Shown: positions 32,368 through 43,824 of the stretch, one piece after another
How the letters are laid out: each line of letters opens with the position of its first letter
How positions within the stretch are numbered: the first letter of the stretch is position 1
NCBI RefSeq assembly: GCF_001542905.1
Contig: NZ_LOAJ01000002.1
Coordinates: 101,937-165,936 of the forward strand
Origin: Halorubrum aethiopicum
GTDB lineage: Archaea > Halobacteriota > Halobacteria > Halobacteriales > Haloferacaceae
Direction of reading: 5' to 3'
DNA: 64,000 bases
Translations under genes and position numbers: made by a program
Notes under the pieces: model-generated
Database searches by the model: none
Seen by the model: the letters and a program-made list of their open reading frames with translations, nothing else
Told to the model about the DNA's origin: nothing

Positions 32368-33492
32368 ATGGATACCACGTCGTTCGAGACGGACCTGAGT
32401 GTCTTCAAGTACGACAATCTTGAACAGCTACCGTCGGAGTACCGAAATTTGACCCAAGACGAGCGAACAGAACGCATCGCGGCGACCCGCGAGGAACTCG
32501 GCGACGACGTGGTGGTGCTCGGCCACAACTACCAGCGCCGCGAAATTGTCGAGCACGCGGACTTCATCGGTGACTCCTATCAGCTCTCGCAGGAGGCCGC
32601 GAACGCCGACGCCGACTACGTGATTTTCGGCGGCGTGACGTTCATGGCCGAGAGCGCGGACATCATCACGGACGACAGCCAGTCCGTCATCCTCCCGTCG
32701 ATGGAGGCCTCCTGTCCGATGGCGGGGATGGCCGAAGCCCTGCAGGTGGACGCGGCGTGGGCCGAGATCACGGCCGCCGCGCCCGACCAAACCATCATCC
32801 CCATCACGTACATGAACAGCTACGCCGACCTGAAGGCGTTCTGCGCCGAGCAGGGCGGGCTGGTGTGCACGTCCTCGAACGCCGCCGACGCGTTCGAGTG
32901 GGCGTTCGAGCGCGGCGACAAGGTACTGTTCCTGCCGGACAAGCACCTCGGCGAGAATACCGCCCACCGCCTCGGGTTGGCAGATTCGACGGCCGAGTGG
33001 GACCCGTGGGACCCCGAGGGGAAGGACGCTGACGAGGTCGCAGACGCCGACATCATCCTCTGGGACGGCTACTGCCAAGTCCACGAGCGCTTCACCGCAG
33101 ACCACGTCGCCGACCTCCGTGAGCGCCGGCCTGACGCGAACGTCGTCGTCCACCCCGAGTGCCGCCGTGAGGTCGTTGAGGCCGCCGACGTGGTCGGGTC
33201 CACGTCCACTATCACGCAGACTGTCGAGAACGCCGAGCCCGGCGAAACGTGGGCCATTGGCACCGAAATCCACCTCGCGAAGCACCTCGACCGCTGGCAC
33301 CCCGAGGTGGAGGTGTTACCACTCTGCGGCGACGCCTGCATGGACTGTAACGCGATGCGGCAGATCGACCCGAACTACCTCACGTGGGTGCTGGAGGAAC
33401 TGGCCGAGGGCCGCGAGCGGAACGTCATCGAGGTGTCCCCCGAAGAGAAGGAACTCGCACAGGTGGCGCTCGACCGCATGCTGGAGGTGTGA
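32368..33492 (+). CDS. nadA: Quinolinate synthase NadA
   Basis: 374 residues from ATG 32368, chosen over the ATG at 32335 because the family begins near FETDLSVFKYDNLEQL. It condenses iminoaspartate with dihydroxyacetone phosphate to quinolinate using a 4Fe-4S cluster. Seen: VVLGHNYQRREI, GDSYQLSQEA, FGGVTFMAESA, SMEASCPMAGMA (cluster Cys), VHPECRREVVEAAD (second Cys) and CGDACMDCNAM (third cluster Cys). First gene of nadABC, 2-nt spacing to nadB. Promoter sequence abuts the IS6 right end. Confidence 0.95.
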   Translation: MDTTSFETDLSVFKYDNLEQLPSEYRNLTQDERTERIAATREELGDDVVVLGHNYQRREIVEHADFIGDSYQLSQEAANADADYVIFGGVTFMAESADIITDDSQSVILPSMEASCPMAGMAEALQVDAAWAEITAAAPDQTIIPITYMNSYADLKAFCAEQGGLVCTSSNAADAFEWAFERGDKVLFLPDKHLGENTAHRLGLADSTAEWDPWDPEGKDADEVADADIILWDGYCQVHERFTADHVADLRERRPDANVVVHPECRREVVEAADVVGSTSTITQTVENAEPGETWAIGTEIHLAKHLDRWHPEVEVLPLCGDACMDCNAMRQIDPNYLTWVLEELAEGRERNVIEVSPEEKELAQVALDRMLEV

Positions 33493-33494
33493 CG

Positions 33495-35000
33495 ATGGAG
33501 CACCAGACCCCAGACGTGCTCGTCGTTGGTTCCGGCATCGCTGGCTGCGCCGCGGCACTTGCCGCCGCCCGCGAGGGCGCCGACGTGCTCGTCGCGACGA
33601 AAGCCGAGCGCCCAGAGCACGCGAGTTCGGACTGGGCGCAGGGCGGCATCGCTACCACCCGAGGCGGCCCGGACCAACTCAAGCAGGATATCCTCGACGC
33701 GAGCGCGGGTGAGGCTGACCCCGAGGCCGTGGACGTACTCGTGAACAACGCCACCGAAGCCATCGAGGACGTGCTCGTGGACACGCTCGACGTACCCTTC
33801 GACGAGGACGGCGACGGCTTCGACTATGCGCATGAGGCCGCGCACTCGGAGGAGCGCATCCTACACGTGGACGCCAGCACCGGCCAGTACGTCCTCCGGC
33901 CGTTCCTCGCCCTTCTCGACGGCCACGACCGCATCGATATTCTGGACGGCACCGCCGCGCTCGAACTGATTACGGATGAGGGTCTCGTGGCGGGCGCGCT
34001 CCTCGACCGCGACCCCGAGACTGGCGAGGAGTCGACGACTGGCACCCCCGTGTTCGCGGGTGCGACCGTCCTCGCGACGGGCGGTGTCGGCAGCCTCTTC
34101 CGGCGCTCCACGAACCCGGCCGGGTCGACCGGCGACGGCGTCGCGATGGCCGCCCTCGCCGGCGCCGACGTGACCGACATGGAGTACGTACAGTTCCACC
34201 CGACCGCGTACGACGACGAGGACCCGTTCCTCGTCTCCGAAGCAGTGCGGGGTGAGGGCGCAGTCCTGCGGAACGCGGACGGCGAGCGCTTCATGCCCGA
34301 CTACCACGAGGACGCCGAACTCGCGCCCCGCGACGTTGTCGCGCGCGCCGTCGACGCTGAGTGCGAGGCTACTGGAGAGGTCACGCTTGACGTGAGTCCG
34401 CTGGACCTCGCGGGCGAGTTCCCGGACCTCGCCAGCACGTGCGAGGAGCGCGGCGTCGACTGGGAGACGGGGATTCCGGTCGCGCCCTGCGAGCACTTCC
34501 TCTGCGGGGGCGTCACAGTCGACACCGAGGGCCGGGCGAGCCTCGATCGGCTGTTCGCGGTCGGCGAGTGCGCCCGTACCGGCGTCCACGGCGCCAACCG
34601 GCTCGCGTCCACGAGCCTCCTCGAAGGCCTCGTCTGGGGGCTGCGTGCGGGCGAAGCTGCAGTCGGCATGGATCCGGTGGAAATCGAGCCGCCGGAACTG
34701 CTGGCTCGTGACCCGGATCTGCCCGTCGGGTTCGCAGACGACAAGTTCCGGCGGCTGCGCCGCGTGATGGACGAGTGCGTTGGCCTGCGCCGCACCCCAA
34801 ACGACTTGCAACGCGCGCAGGGCGTGCTCCGCCGGCTGAAGGGAGAGGTCGATGCGTACGTCCGCACGCGCACCGTCCGCGACCTCTACGAACTGCGGAA
34901 CGCCGCCGTTGTCGGACTACTGATTGTGCGGCAGGCCCGCGAGCACACCGAGAGCGTCGGCTGCCACCACCTCATGGAGGCCCCGGATGCCGGTCATTGA
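33495..35000 (+). CDS. nadB: L-aspartate oxidase NadB
   Basis: 501 residues from ATG 33495. It oxidises L-aspartate to iminoaspartate with FAD. FAD-binding VLVVGSGIAGCAAALAAARE, flavoprotein signature SDWAQGGIATT, catalytic region FHPTAYDDEDPFLVSEAVRG...GERFMPDYH, HFLCGGVTVDTEGRASLDRL and FAVGECARTGVHGANRLAST, and a helical C-terminal domain. Length normal. It overlaps nadC by 14 nt. Confidence 0.95.
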   Translation: MEHQTPDVLVVGSGIAGCAAALAAAREGADVLVATKAERPEHASSDWAQGGIATTRGGPDQLKQDILDASAGEADPEAVDVLVNNATEAIEDVLVDTLDVPFDEDGDGFDYAHEAAHSEERILHVDASTGQYVLRPFLALLDGHDRIDILDGTAALELITDEGLVAGALLDRDPETGEESTTGTPVFAGATVLATGGVGSLFRRSTNPAGSTGDGVAMAALAGADVTDMEYVQFHPTAYDDEDPFLVSEAVRGEGAVLRNADGERFMPDYHEDAELAPRDVVARAVDAECEATGEVTLDVSPLDLAGEFPDLASTCEERGVDWETGIPVAPCEHFLCGGVTVDTEGRASLDRLFAVGECARTGVHGANRLASTSLLEGLVWGLRAGEAAVGMDPVEIEPPELLARDPDLPVGFADDKFRRLRRVMDECVGLRRTPNDLQRAQGVLRRLKGEVDAYVRTRTVRDLYELRNAAVVGLLIVRQAREHTESVGCHHLMEAPDAGH

Positions 35001-35802
35001 CGCCGACGTGGAGCGCTGGCTCCGTGAGGACCTCGGGCACCACGACGTGACCAACGACGTGCCCGGCAACACCGAGGGCCGGCTCGTCGCGAAGGAGGCA
35101 GGCGTCGCGGCCGGCCTCGACGCCGCAGTCGCAGTGTTCGATTACCTCGGCTGCGACGCGGAGGCGGTGGTGAGCTCCGGCGATCGCGTCGAACCCGGGA
35201 ACACAGCCCTCCGAGCCACAGGCGACGCACAGAGCGTCCTGCGCGCGGAGCGCGTCGCGGTCAACGTCGCGGGGCACGCGTCCGGCGTAGCGACGAAGAC
35301 GCGGCGCGCTGTGGACGCCGCCTGCGAAGTCTGCGCCGCGGTCGAAATCGCGGCCACCCGGAAGACGACACCCGGCCTGCGCGGCGTCGAGAAGCGTGCG
35401 GTGGTTGCGGGCGGCGGCGACACCCACCGCCTTGACCTCTCGCACATGGTCATGGTGAAGGACAACCACATTGCCGAGATGGGACTCGAATCGGCGATTC
35501 GGCATTTCCGAGAGCGAAAATCGTTCGCCACGAAACTCGAAGTCGAAGTCGAATCGCCCGCGGATGCCCCCCAGACTGCCGACGCCGGCGCAGACATCGT
35601 CCTACTGGACAACATGACCCCCGCCGAGACCAAGCGCGCGGTCGACCTGCTAGACGGAGCCGCGCTCGCGGAAGCCAGTGGCAGCATCACCGTCGAGGAC
35701 GTCCCCGCGTATGCCGCGACGGGCGTGGACGTCATCTCGATGGGATCGCTGACGCACTCCGCGCCCAGTCTCGACTACTCGTTCTCCACGTCGGTCGCGT
35801 GA
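34987..35802 (+). CDS. nadC: Nicotinate-nucleotide pyrophosphorylase NadC
   Basis: 271 residues from ATG 34987 inside the nadB end. It converts quinolinate and PRPP to nicotinate mononucleotide with CO2 release. Landmarks: LREDLGHHDVT, AERVAVNVAGHASGVAT, ATRKTTPGLR, GGGDTHRLDLSHMVMVKDNH, LEVEVES, DIVLLDNMTP and EASGSITVEDVPAYAATGVD. Ends the nadABC operon. Confidence 0.95.
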   Translation: MPVIDADVERWLREDLGHHDVTNDVPGNTEGRLVAKEAGVAAGLDAAVAVFDYLGCDAEAVVSSGDRVEPGNTALRATGDAQSVLRAERVAVNVAGHASGVATKTRRAVDAACEVCAAVEIAATRKTTPGLRGVEKRAVVAGGGDTHRLDLSHMVMVKDNHIAEMGLESAIRHFRERKSFATKLEVEVESPADAPQTADAGADIVLLDNMTPAETKRAVDLLDGAALAEASGSITVEDVPAYAATGVDVISMGSLTHSAPSLDYSFSTSVA

Positions 35803-36092
35803 CTGTCCAGCGGGTCGGCCTGCTCCCACTCGCGTTCGAACCGTCTGCGGGGCCGGTCGAGTGGCGCGTCCTTACGGAGTTCGACCGCGCCGAGGCGCTC
35901 GCCGTCCACCGCGTCGAGCGGGATCGCGAGGCCAGCCGTCACCCGGACGGCGATGACCTCGCGGCCCGCGTACGCTTCGCGGGCCGGTTCCGGCACCGAT
36001 TCGAGGCCGCCGGCGGCGACGAGCATCCGTACGTGGGTGTTGCTCGGCAGCGTTTCCCTGAACGCCGCTAGTTCCGGTTCGTACTGTTCCCA
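35775..36092 (-). pseudogene. C-terminal gene fragment of unknown function
   Basis: Plausible coding starts about WEQYEPELAAFRETLPSNTH and runs about 105 residues to the stop at 35775, overlapping the nadC 3' end by 28 nt. Upstream the frame becomes an Arg-run artefact. VRMLVAAGGLESVPEPAREA and VIAVRVTAGLAIPLDAVDGE look like a real protein, but I do not know which. It lies in a strip of truncated genes, so it is probably a remnant. Confidence 0.4.
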
Positions 36093-36097
36093 CGGCG

Positions 36098-36214
36098 CTT
36101 GTCGGCGCCGTCGCCGTCGATGAATCGCTGGATCCCACAGGCGTCCTCGGAATGGCGCTCGTCGTCGCTGGCATCGTCGTCCTGAACGCCGTCTCCGACG
36201 CATCGGCGCACTAG
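36098..36214 (+). pseudogene. SMR transporter C-terminal fragment
   Basis: Thirty-eight codons without a start: LVGAVAVDESLDPTGVLGMA then LVVAGIVVLNAVSDASAH and stop. This matches the last helix and tail of the SMR protein at 28536 (GAVVFDEPVDLAGLLGIG ... VVSQMSAH). The other three helices are missing. Confidence 0.65.
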
Positions 36215-36333
36215 CCGTCGAGCAGGGACTTCCCCGTCATCACCGCGGGTTTCTCCATGCCGATGAGCGACAGTAGCGTCGGGGAGATGTCCCGGAGAGC
36301 GCAGCCTCCCGGGACCGGTAGCCGCCCGAGAAT
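36211..36333 (-). pseudogene. gpmI C-terminal fragment
   Basis: The last ~32 codons read GCALRDISPTLLSLIGMEKP then AVMTGKSLLDG and stop, the C-terminus of cofactor-independent phosphoglycerate mutase (usual pattern L-R-D-I-x-P-T-x-L-x-L-x-G...P-x-x-M-x-G-x-S-L). The frame loses similarity near 36333, where GC content drops sharply into the thiC region: a rearrangement junction. Confidence 0.65.
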
Positions 36334-36367
36334 TTGACCAATATGATTTCAGTTGCGTTGTAAAAGA

Positions 36368-37815
<1,448 letters not shown>

Positions 37816-37870
37816 TAATTCTTGGGTGGTACCACTGACTGATATATTTTGGGTGAAGTCTCCCCCGAGA

Positions 37871-37978
37871 GACCAGTTAGTCAGGATTTGATAGGAGCCA
37901 GTTTCATCAATACAAGGGTTGTGGTTAGTTGAGATAAGTGGCAATTTCGGACTTTGTTTCTCTCCAATAAATCCAGAG
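37871..37978. repeat. 108-bp diverged repeat, copy B (relic of a reductase 3' end)
   Basis: Matches 27140-27247 without gaps. On the minus strand it encodes a relic ALWIYWRETKSEIATYLN and stop, paralogous to the last residues of the reductase at 27194, then TAACCACAAC. It ends 2 nt from the MITE-like element, which evidently cut it off. It lies just upstream of the thiC promoter. Confidence 0.55.
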
Positions 37979-37980
37979 TG

Positions 37981-38188
37981 CTCTGTTGAATCCGATGACG
38001 GCACGGGGATCACGATCTCTGAAGAGGTGATCATCTCACTCTTCGTGGTCAAGGAGTTGGGTCGATCCGTCCCGTGACCTTGCTCCTCACTCTCTCTGCC
38101 AAGATTCCATCTCCAAATTCTCTCGACAGCCCTCTTCAACCGAGTATAGAGTGACCCGATCCCGACGCCTTCTGCGGATTCAACAGAG
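37981..38188. mobile_element. MITE-like element with 14-bp terminal inverted repeats
   Basis: 208 bp flanked by CTCTGTTGAATCCG (37981-37994) and its perfect reverse complement CGGATTCAACAGAG (38175-38188). The interior has no intact gene, only a short open frame. It interrupts copy B of the 108-bp repeat. Flanks do not show an obvious target duplication. Confidence 0.6.
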
Positions 38189-38217
38189 TAGTCTCATTTG
38201 TTAATTAAACGCGACCA

Positions 38218-39599
38218 CTACGGATCTGTGAATATTTTTCCAGGATTGAGGATTCCGTTTGGATCGAAGTCATCCTTCACTCGTCGCATCAGATCGATCG
38301 TCTCGGAGTTGTACTCACTCGTTAAGTGCTGTTTCTTGCCCATTCCGATACCGTGTTCCCCGGTACAAGTTCCTCCGAGATCTATCGCACGCTCTACAAT
38401 ATCGCGATCGGCACGTTCACCCGCAGCATGCTGTCTGTGATTGTCTTTTCGGACGAAGATCGTGTAGTGGATATTACCGTCCCCAGCGTGTCCGAAGCAT
38501 GGGATCTCGAGATTGTATTCATCCTCCAGAGATGAAATATATCGAACGAGATCCGCGTAGGAACTGACCGGAACAGTCACGTCACCCGAGGCGAGAATCG
38601 CCATCTCTGGATCGTAGTTTTTCAATGCAGTGGCCATCTCTTCCCGTACTTTCCACAGTTCTTCCATCTCTTTGCCGGACTCTCCAACCGTGTAGTCGAC
38701 GACCGGATGCTGGTCAACGACTGACTCGAAGAATTCTACCTCGTCTTTGACGCTGTGGTTCGTGTGGAACTCTACGAATACCATTGGGCGCTCTTCGAGA
38801 TCCGCATCGAGATGCTCGTTGCTCATCTTGACACTTGATCTATCGAGTAATTCTATCTTGGCGATGTCAACACCCCACCTAATTACATCGGAAGTAAAGG
38901 CCGATGCGTCACCGACTGTATCGAATGTTACCCGACCACCCCAAATCTGCTCCGGTAGTCCTGCGAGTTCGAGTGTCGCCTCGGTGACGACGGCGAGAGT
39001 TCCCTCGCTCCCGACAAGGAGATCGAGCAGATTGTATCCAGCAGATGTTTTCGCCGCATTGGTTCCAGTTTCGATGATCGTGCCATCCGGAAGCACGGCT
39101 TCAAGCCGCAGGATCCAGTCGTGAACCTCTCCGTATTTCACCGTCTGCATGCCGCTGGCATCGTTTGCGATCATCCCACCGATGGTCGAGATATCTCCTG
39201 ACGAGGGCAGCGGTGGAAAGAAAAGTCCGTACTGCTCGACGGTGTCGTTGATCGCGCCGCCCAGAACGCCCGGTTGGACATCAATCTGGAAATCATCGGG
39301 ACGCACATCGAGTACACTATCCATCTTCATCATATTTAGGCTGATTCCCCCGTGGACGGGCACGGAGTGTCCTTCGAGACTGGTCCCAGCTGCGTACGGA
39401 GTCACTGGAATGCCACGGGAATTCGCCGTGGATAGTACTGTTGCAACGTCAGCCGTTGACTTTGGCCAGACGACGGCGTCAGGTGGGACGCATCTTCTTC
39501 GTCGGTGCCCCAGTCGCTTTCGTGGCGAGCTCGACTTTCGTCGGAAGTGGATATCTGCGACTCGTCTAGGGGAGAGTCGTATAGGAAACTGAATCTCAT
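38218..39599 (-). pseudogene. FAD-linked oxidase (D-lactate/glycolate dehydrogenase, GlcD-like), frameshifted
   Basis: 460 residues if one base is restored near 39490. The N-terminal frame from ATG 39599 gives STSDESRARHESDWGTDEED; after the shift PPDAVVWPKSTADVATVLS continues. FAD_binding_4 motif TPYAAGTSLEGHSVPVHGG, PPLPSSGDISTIGGMIANDA, and a C-terminal FAD-oxidase domain (CFGHAGDGNIHYTIF, GTCTGEHGIGMGKKQHL). It would oxidise a 2-hydroxy acid. A TATATATA at 39627-39634 lies about 30 nt upstream, so expression was leaderless. Confidence 0.8.
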
Positions 39600-39723
39600 G
39601 TGGTATGTTACAACATTTTGCTGGCATATATATGTTGGTCGCTGCGAGTGCTATTAATTCGATTCTAGCGGTCTGGCGTGAGATCTCAGTTCATCTGATT
39701 CTATCTAAAACATTAACCGATCG

Positions 39724-40254
39724 TCAACGATCTCTGTTGTGTTTATGTACTGACATCGATGTTGATTCTATCATTATTATATTTTGGTTCTCACACTTAC
39801 CGTCAACTAGTCCAGAGACAACAAAGTTCGATACTGGTGTTGGCCCAATAGTTATCTCTTCTCCTATGTTGATATCACTCATTGATCCAAGAATATGGAC
39901 TTTCACTCGACATACTTCTGGATTTCCCACGCTAGATAGATTTATTTCGCTAACTATTTTGTGTATCTCAGAATTCCTCTGCTTAATTAATGTGTAATCC
40001 GGATCTTCGATCTTCTGAACATCTAATGTATCGTACGACTGCGATTTTGGTCGGTATCCACCTCCTGCTCCTTGAATCCCTTCGATAAGTTCGAGTGATG
40101 TCAAACTCTGCATCTGATTTCTAATTGTTCCTGGACTGCGTTGAATCTCTCGCGCGATTCTTTCCGAACTAATCGGCTCTTGTTCTTCTTCGTACAAACT
40201 AATTAACGTAGCAAGGAGAGATGTTTGATTGGTAGTAAGCTCAATCTGCTGCAT
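39724..40254 (-). CDS. Winged-helix transcriptional regulator
   Basis: 176 residues. An N-terminal HrcA-like winged helix (LLATLISLYEEEQEPISSER, IAREIQRSPGTIRNQMQSL, GIQGAGGGYRPKS) is followed by a beta-rich C-terminal domain (VCRVKVHILGSMSDINIGEE, ITIGPTPVSNFVVSGLVDGK). This architecture is widespread in haloarchaea as a small wHTH regulator. AT-rich and diverged. It lies upstream of the frameshifted oxidase on the same strand, 124 bp away, so may regulate it. Confidence 0.7.
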   Translation of the reverse strand: MQQIELTTNQTSLLATLISLYEEEQEPISSERIAREIQRSPGTIRNQMQSLTSLELIEGIQGAGGGYRPKSQSYDTLDVQKIEDPDYTLIKQRNSEIHKIVSEINLSSVGNPEVCRVKVHILGSMSDINIGEEITIGPTPVSNFVVSGLVDGKCENQNIIMIESTSMSVHKHNRDR

Positions 40255-40502
40255 GTAGGATAAAACAACTCATCGATATTAAATGTAATGTACATCCATT
40301 TATGAGAGTGACATGGCGGTATTGAAAATATAGTGCTCTGAAATTCTGTAGGACGCAACGGTGACTGTGTTATATTTACTAAGAGCGAACTGTTAGATAG
40401 CATTGGGATCTCATAGATTAATAATAATATTAGCCCTGTCAAGTCCAGCATAGTAAGAGCAACACCAGTAGATGTATTAGATCATAGAAGAACCCATGGT
40501 AT

Positions 40503-41249
40503 ATGGTTCACACAGCCATTAATCTGTACACGGTTCGGGATTCGTCAGACGGAACACTAGATCTGCTTACAAGAACGTCTGACGCCGGATACGACGGGGT
40601 TGAACTGGCGTACGAGTTTGTTGATGAAGATCCAACCGCGATCCGGTCGTGTATAGACCGGTTGGGTCTCGACTGTCCGGCGGTACATATTGAGCTCGAT
40701 CCATTAACGAACAGAACTGAAGCGGTCATCGATTGGTGTTCGACGGTCGGCGTGGAGACAGTAGTCTTACCGTACCTTGATGTAACGAACTTCGACAGCG
40801 CTGAAGCGGTTACTGAGACAGCGACATTCCTCGAGTCTGTCGCAGCCCCTTTCAGAGACGAAGGGTTTGACTTCTGCTATCACAACCATGACCATGAGTT
40901 GAGGTGGCTCTCTGAAGACAACGAGACGGCACTCCACCTCCTGATGGCGGAGCTGGAGATGGTCGATCTGGAGCTCGATATCGGCTGGGTTCAAGCAGCG
41001 GGTCGCGACCCGATCGCGTTCCTCAACCGACACGCGAATCGTATTGATCTGATCCATGCGAAAGATGTCGTCGCAGAGACTCGAACTCCCATCGAAGCTG
41101 GGATGGGGGACGTAGACTTCGAGGACATTGAAGCGGCGGTGAGAGACGCCGGTTGTTCGTGGGCGATCTACGAGCATGATTCTCCAGACGATCCGCTCGG
41201 ATCGCTGTCGCACGGGGCAAAGTTCCTGTCGGAATGGCAAATGCGCTGA
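40503..41249 (+). CDS. Sugar phosphate isomerase/epimerase (TIM barrel)
   Basis: 248 residues. Opening INLYTVRDSSDG, GYDGVELAYEF, LDCPAVHIEL, TVVLPYLDV, FCYHNHDHELRW, LELDIGWVQAAG, IDLIHAKDVVAE and SWAIYEHDSPDDPL: the IolE/xylose-isomerase-like pattern with the metal ligands E, D, H and E. Members act on inosose or keto-sugars. Next gene (aldehyde dehydrogenase) is 58 bp downstream with its own TATA box. Confidence 0.82.
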   Translation: MVHTAINLYTVRDSSDGTLDLLTRTSDAGYDGVELAYEFVDEDPTAIRSCIDRLGLDCPAVHIELDPLTNRTEAVIDWCSTVGVETVVLPYLDVTNFDSAEAVTETATFLESVAAPFRDEGFDFCYHNHDHELRWLSEDNETALHLLMAELEMVDLELDIGWVQAAGRDPIAFLNRHANRIDLIHAKDVVAETRTPIEAGMGDVDFEDIEAAVRDAGCSWAIYEHDSPDDPLGSLSHGAKFLSEWQMR

Positions 41250-41307
41250 CGCCGAAAGGGTCAGCAGGGGGCAATATTTATACTACGAGTACAGCAATAA
41301 CACCCGT

Positions 41308-42815
41308 ATGTGTGCCAAAAACACAGATACTGCTGAGGCCGAAGAGGTTGTCTCCCGACACCGCGACGTAGCCAATAAGGTCCTTCCTGACCATACTGAC
41401 CTCTATATTGGCGGTGAGTGGAGCGCTGGAGGAAAATCACCGCTAGAGGTGGTTGATCCGACGACTGGAGAACATCTGGCGGAGGTGTCGGCCGCAGACG
41501 CTACCGATATTGACAGAGCTGTGAAAGCGGCCTGGAAGGCGTATGACGGAGAGTGGTGTTTAACGACAGCTGGAGACAGACAGGATATTTTGCTTGAGAT
41601 TGCAGACTGCGTGGAGGCCAACTTAGAAAACCTTGCGTTGCTTGAGACTCTTGACAACGGAAAGCCCCTCGTAGAATCTCGAGCAGACATGAAGACGGTC
41701 GTTGACCAGTTTCAGTATTTCGCAGGTATCATCCAATCTGATGCTGGCGCTGTCCTGTCGGACGATCAGCGCATGGGTCATACGATTCGAGAACCCTATG
41801 GTGTCGTCGGCCAGATTATTCCGTGGAACTTTCCACTGTCGATGGCTTCGTGGAAACTGGCACCGGCGCTTGCGGCAGGAAACTGTAGTATCCTGAAGCC
41901 TGCCGAACAGACTCCTCTGTCGATCCTTAGACTCATGGAACTCGTTGACGATGTTGTACCCGACGGCGTGATCAACATCGTTCCGGGCAACGGCAGGGAG
42001 GCCGGGGTGGCACTGACTCAACACCCGGACATTCGAAAGCTTGCCTTTACTGGTTCGACAGCTGTCGGTAAAGACATTATGCGGAACGCTGCCGACAACG
42101 TCGTCGACGTTACCCTCGAACTTGGGGGAAAAAGTCCGGTTGTCGTTTTTCCGGACGCAGACTTGGACAAGGCTATCGAAGTGGTGAAGTTCGCGATCTT
42201 CGCAAACGCAGGCGAATGCTGTACGGCCGGTTCGCGACTGTTCGTACACGCGGCAATCGCTGAGGATTTCCTTGATCGGTTCGTCGAGACTGTCGAAGAT
42301 CTCACAGTTGGAGATCCTCTGTTGGAGGGGACTGATATCGGGCCACAAATCAGTGACAGTGAGGTAGAAAAGACGCTTGAATATGTTGAGACTGCGGTCG
42401 AAGGGGGGGAGATCTCATGACAGGCGGATCGTGTCCATCCGGGAACGCAGTGTCTGCTGGTAGCTTTGTAGAGCCGACTGTGATTGGTGACGTGCCGCAT
42501 GACAATCCAGCCGTCCAAGAAGAGATATTTGGCCCGGTGCTCGAAACGTTCACTTGGACCGAGTACGACGAGATGATGGCTCTGGTAAACGATGTCGAAT
42601 ACGGACTCTCAGCGAGTGTTGTCACACAAGACATTGATGAAGCGTACCAGACGGCACGCGATATCGAGGCCGGCTATGTGTGGATCAACCAGCACCATGA
42701 CGTCCCGTCTGGGCTTCCGTTCGGCGGCTACAAGCAATCTGGGATAGGGCGTGAACTGGCCGAGACGACCCTCGAACATTACCAGCAAACGAAGACGATT
42801 AACGTGGGCTTATGA
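41308..42815 (+). pseudogene. Aldehyde dehydrogenase, one-base frameshift in a G run
   Basis: 502 residues if the G7 run at 42403-42409 is read as G8. Frame 1 from ATG 41308: LYIGGEWSAGGKSPLEVVDP, IIPWNFPLSMASWKLAPALA, FTGSTAVGKDIM, catalytic Glu in LELGGKSPVVVF and catalytic Cys in NAGECCTAGSR; it stops at 42420. Frame 2 (42417-42815): SFVEPTVIGDVPHD, VQEEIFGPVL, WINQHHDVPSGLPFGGYKQS. Family oxidises aldehydes to acids with NAD(P). TATA box AATATTTA lies 30 nt before the ATG, giving a leaderless transcript. Confidence 0.82.
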
Positions 42816-42819
42816 GTGT

Positions 42820-43045
42820 GACACGAGGTTGAGGCAGTGAACTACCCTACTCGCTCGCGGCTGGCGTCGTTCAATCCTTGAGGGAAGGCTTCCTGCTTCC
42901 ACGACGCGCTTTGTAGATACAGACGAATTCACAGGGAGCGCAGCCTTCACAGGCGTTCCTTCTGAGTATCCCACTTTAGATCTTCGAGCCCGCGGGAAAG
43001 GATGTGCCACGCCTCGTTTGGGACCCTGTCAGCTTAAACTCACAC
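42820..43045 (-). pseudogene. TnpB (IS200/IS605) C-terminal relic
   Basis: On the minus strand SKVGYSEGTPVKAALPVNSS then VSTKRVVEAGSLPS is the usual C-terminal tail of haloarchaeal TnpB proteins, followed by decayed sequence matching the tail and right end of such elements. The RuvC domain is absent. In intact elements this 3' region also encodes the guide omega RNA, so a trace of it may remain. Confidence 0.6.
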
Positions 43046-43824
43046 AGCTAGGACAGGAATCTACTACCCTACTGAAAGACGTTGCGATTACCGGAGTCTG
43101 TGGATCTGCTACCGAATTGTGTTCGAGAATTGTGCGGCGCTGTATCTCTCTGCTCACGCCTCCCTTCGGTCTGTGCTCGCTGAGTAGAGGACTTATCGCC
43201 TATTTTTAGCCAACTCCGAGATATTTCCCTGGTCGATTGGTTGCGAACGGGATCGCCATCGCGGTAGTCGAGAGAAACGGATATGACTATCGACACTGGC
43301 TCGAGATATGTGTCTACCGTGATGATATCACGTCAACTCTTGACAATGATGATTTGGTAATAGAAAAGCAGAATCTATTGGATTACACCACTAGTAGTGT
43401 AATGGTCTTCGCGAGATCTATTGTTAGCCTCAGATAGTACGAAGTCTGTTTGGTGACTACAAATACGTTATTGGCAGAGAATCCGCAGCAACCAATCATG
43501 CTCACGCGATCGCGCGAATCAATTGATGGTAGCTCGGCCAAAGTGGTACTATTGCGGACTCACGGGCAGTAAAGTGTTGTACGGACGCTGTGGATGTATA
43601 TTAGACTACTGCCTCATAAGGAAATAAAACGTCTCTAGCACCGATGTATTCATCGTAAAATGGGTACCAGTCACACTGTTTCGAAGGGAATTTCATCGAA
43701 GATTACCCCTAACTACTCTGAATCCTCATTGAGACGGATCGAAGGCAGGTGCCGTCCTCGAGAAAGAGTGGCTGAATTGGAACACTGATAGGAGCGCACC
43801 GGTAGCGATCCGGCACGTTTCCAC
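43046..43824. other. Gene-poor interval
   Basis: About 780 bp between the TnpB relic and the permease fragment. The longest open frame (43237-43437, starting VANGIAIAVVERNGYDY) has no recognisable homology and no promoter. I see no RNA gene or repeat. Probably decayed sequence. Confidence 0.4.

Noticed and set aside
37816..37870. Possible TPP riboswitch before thiC
   Set aside because: The thiC TATA box is only about 26 nt from the ATG, so the transcript is effectively leaderless, and none of the conserved THI-box segments is present. The GTCTC/GAGAC hairpin at 37858-37873 lies upstream of the promoter.
43237..43437. Small open frame beginning VANGIAIAVVERNG
   Set aside because: No promoter, no homology I recognise and weak codon character; treated as part of a gene-poor interval.
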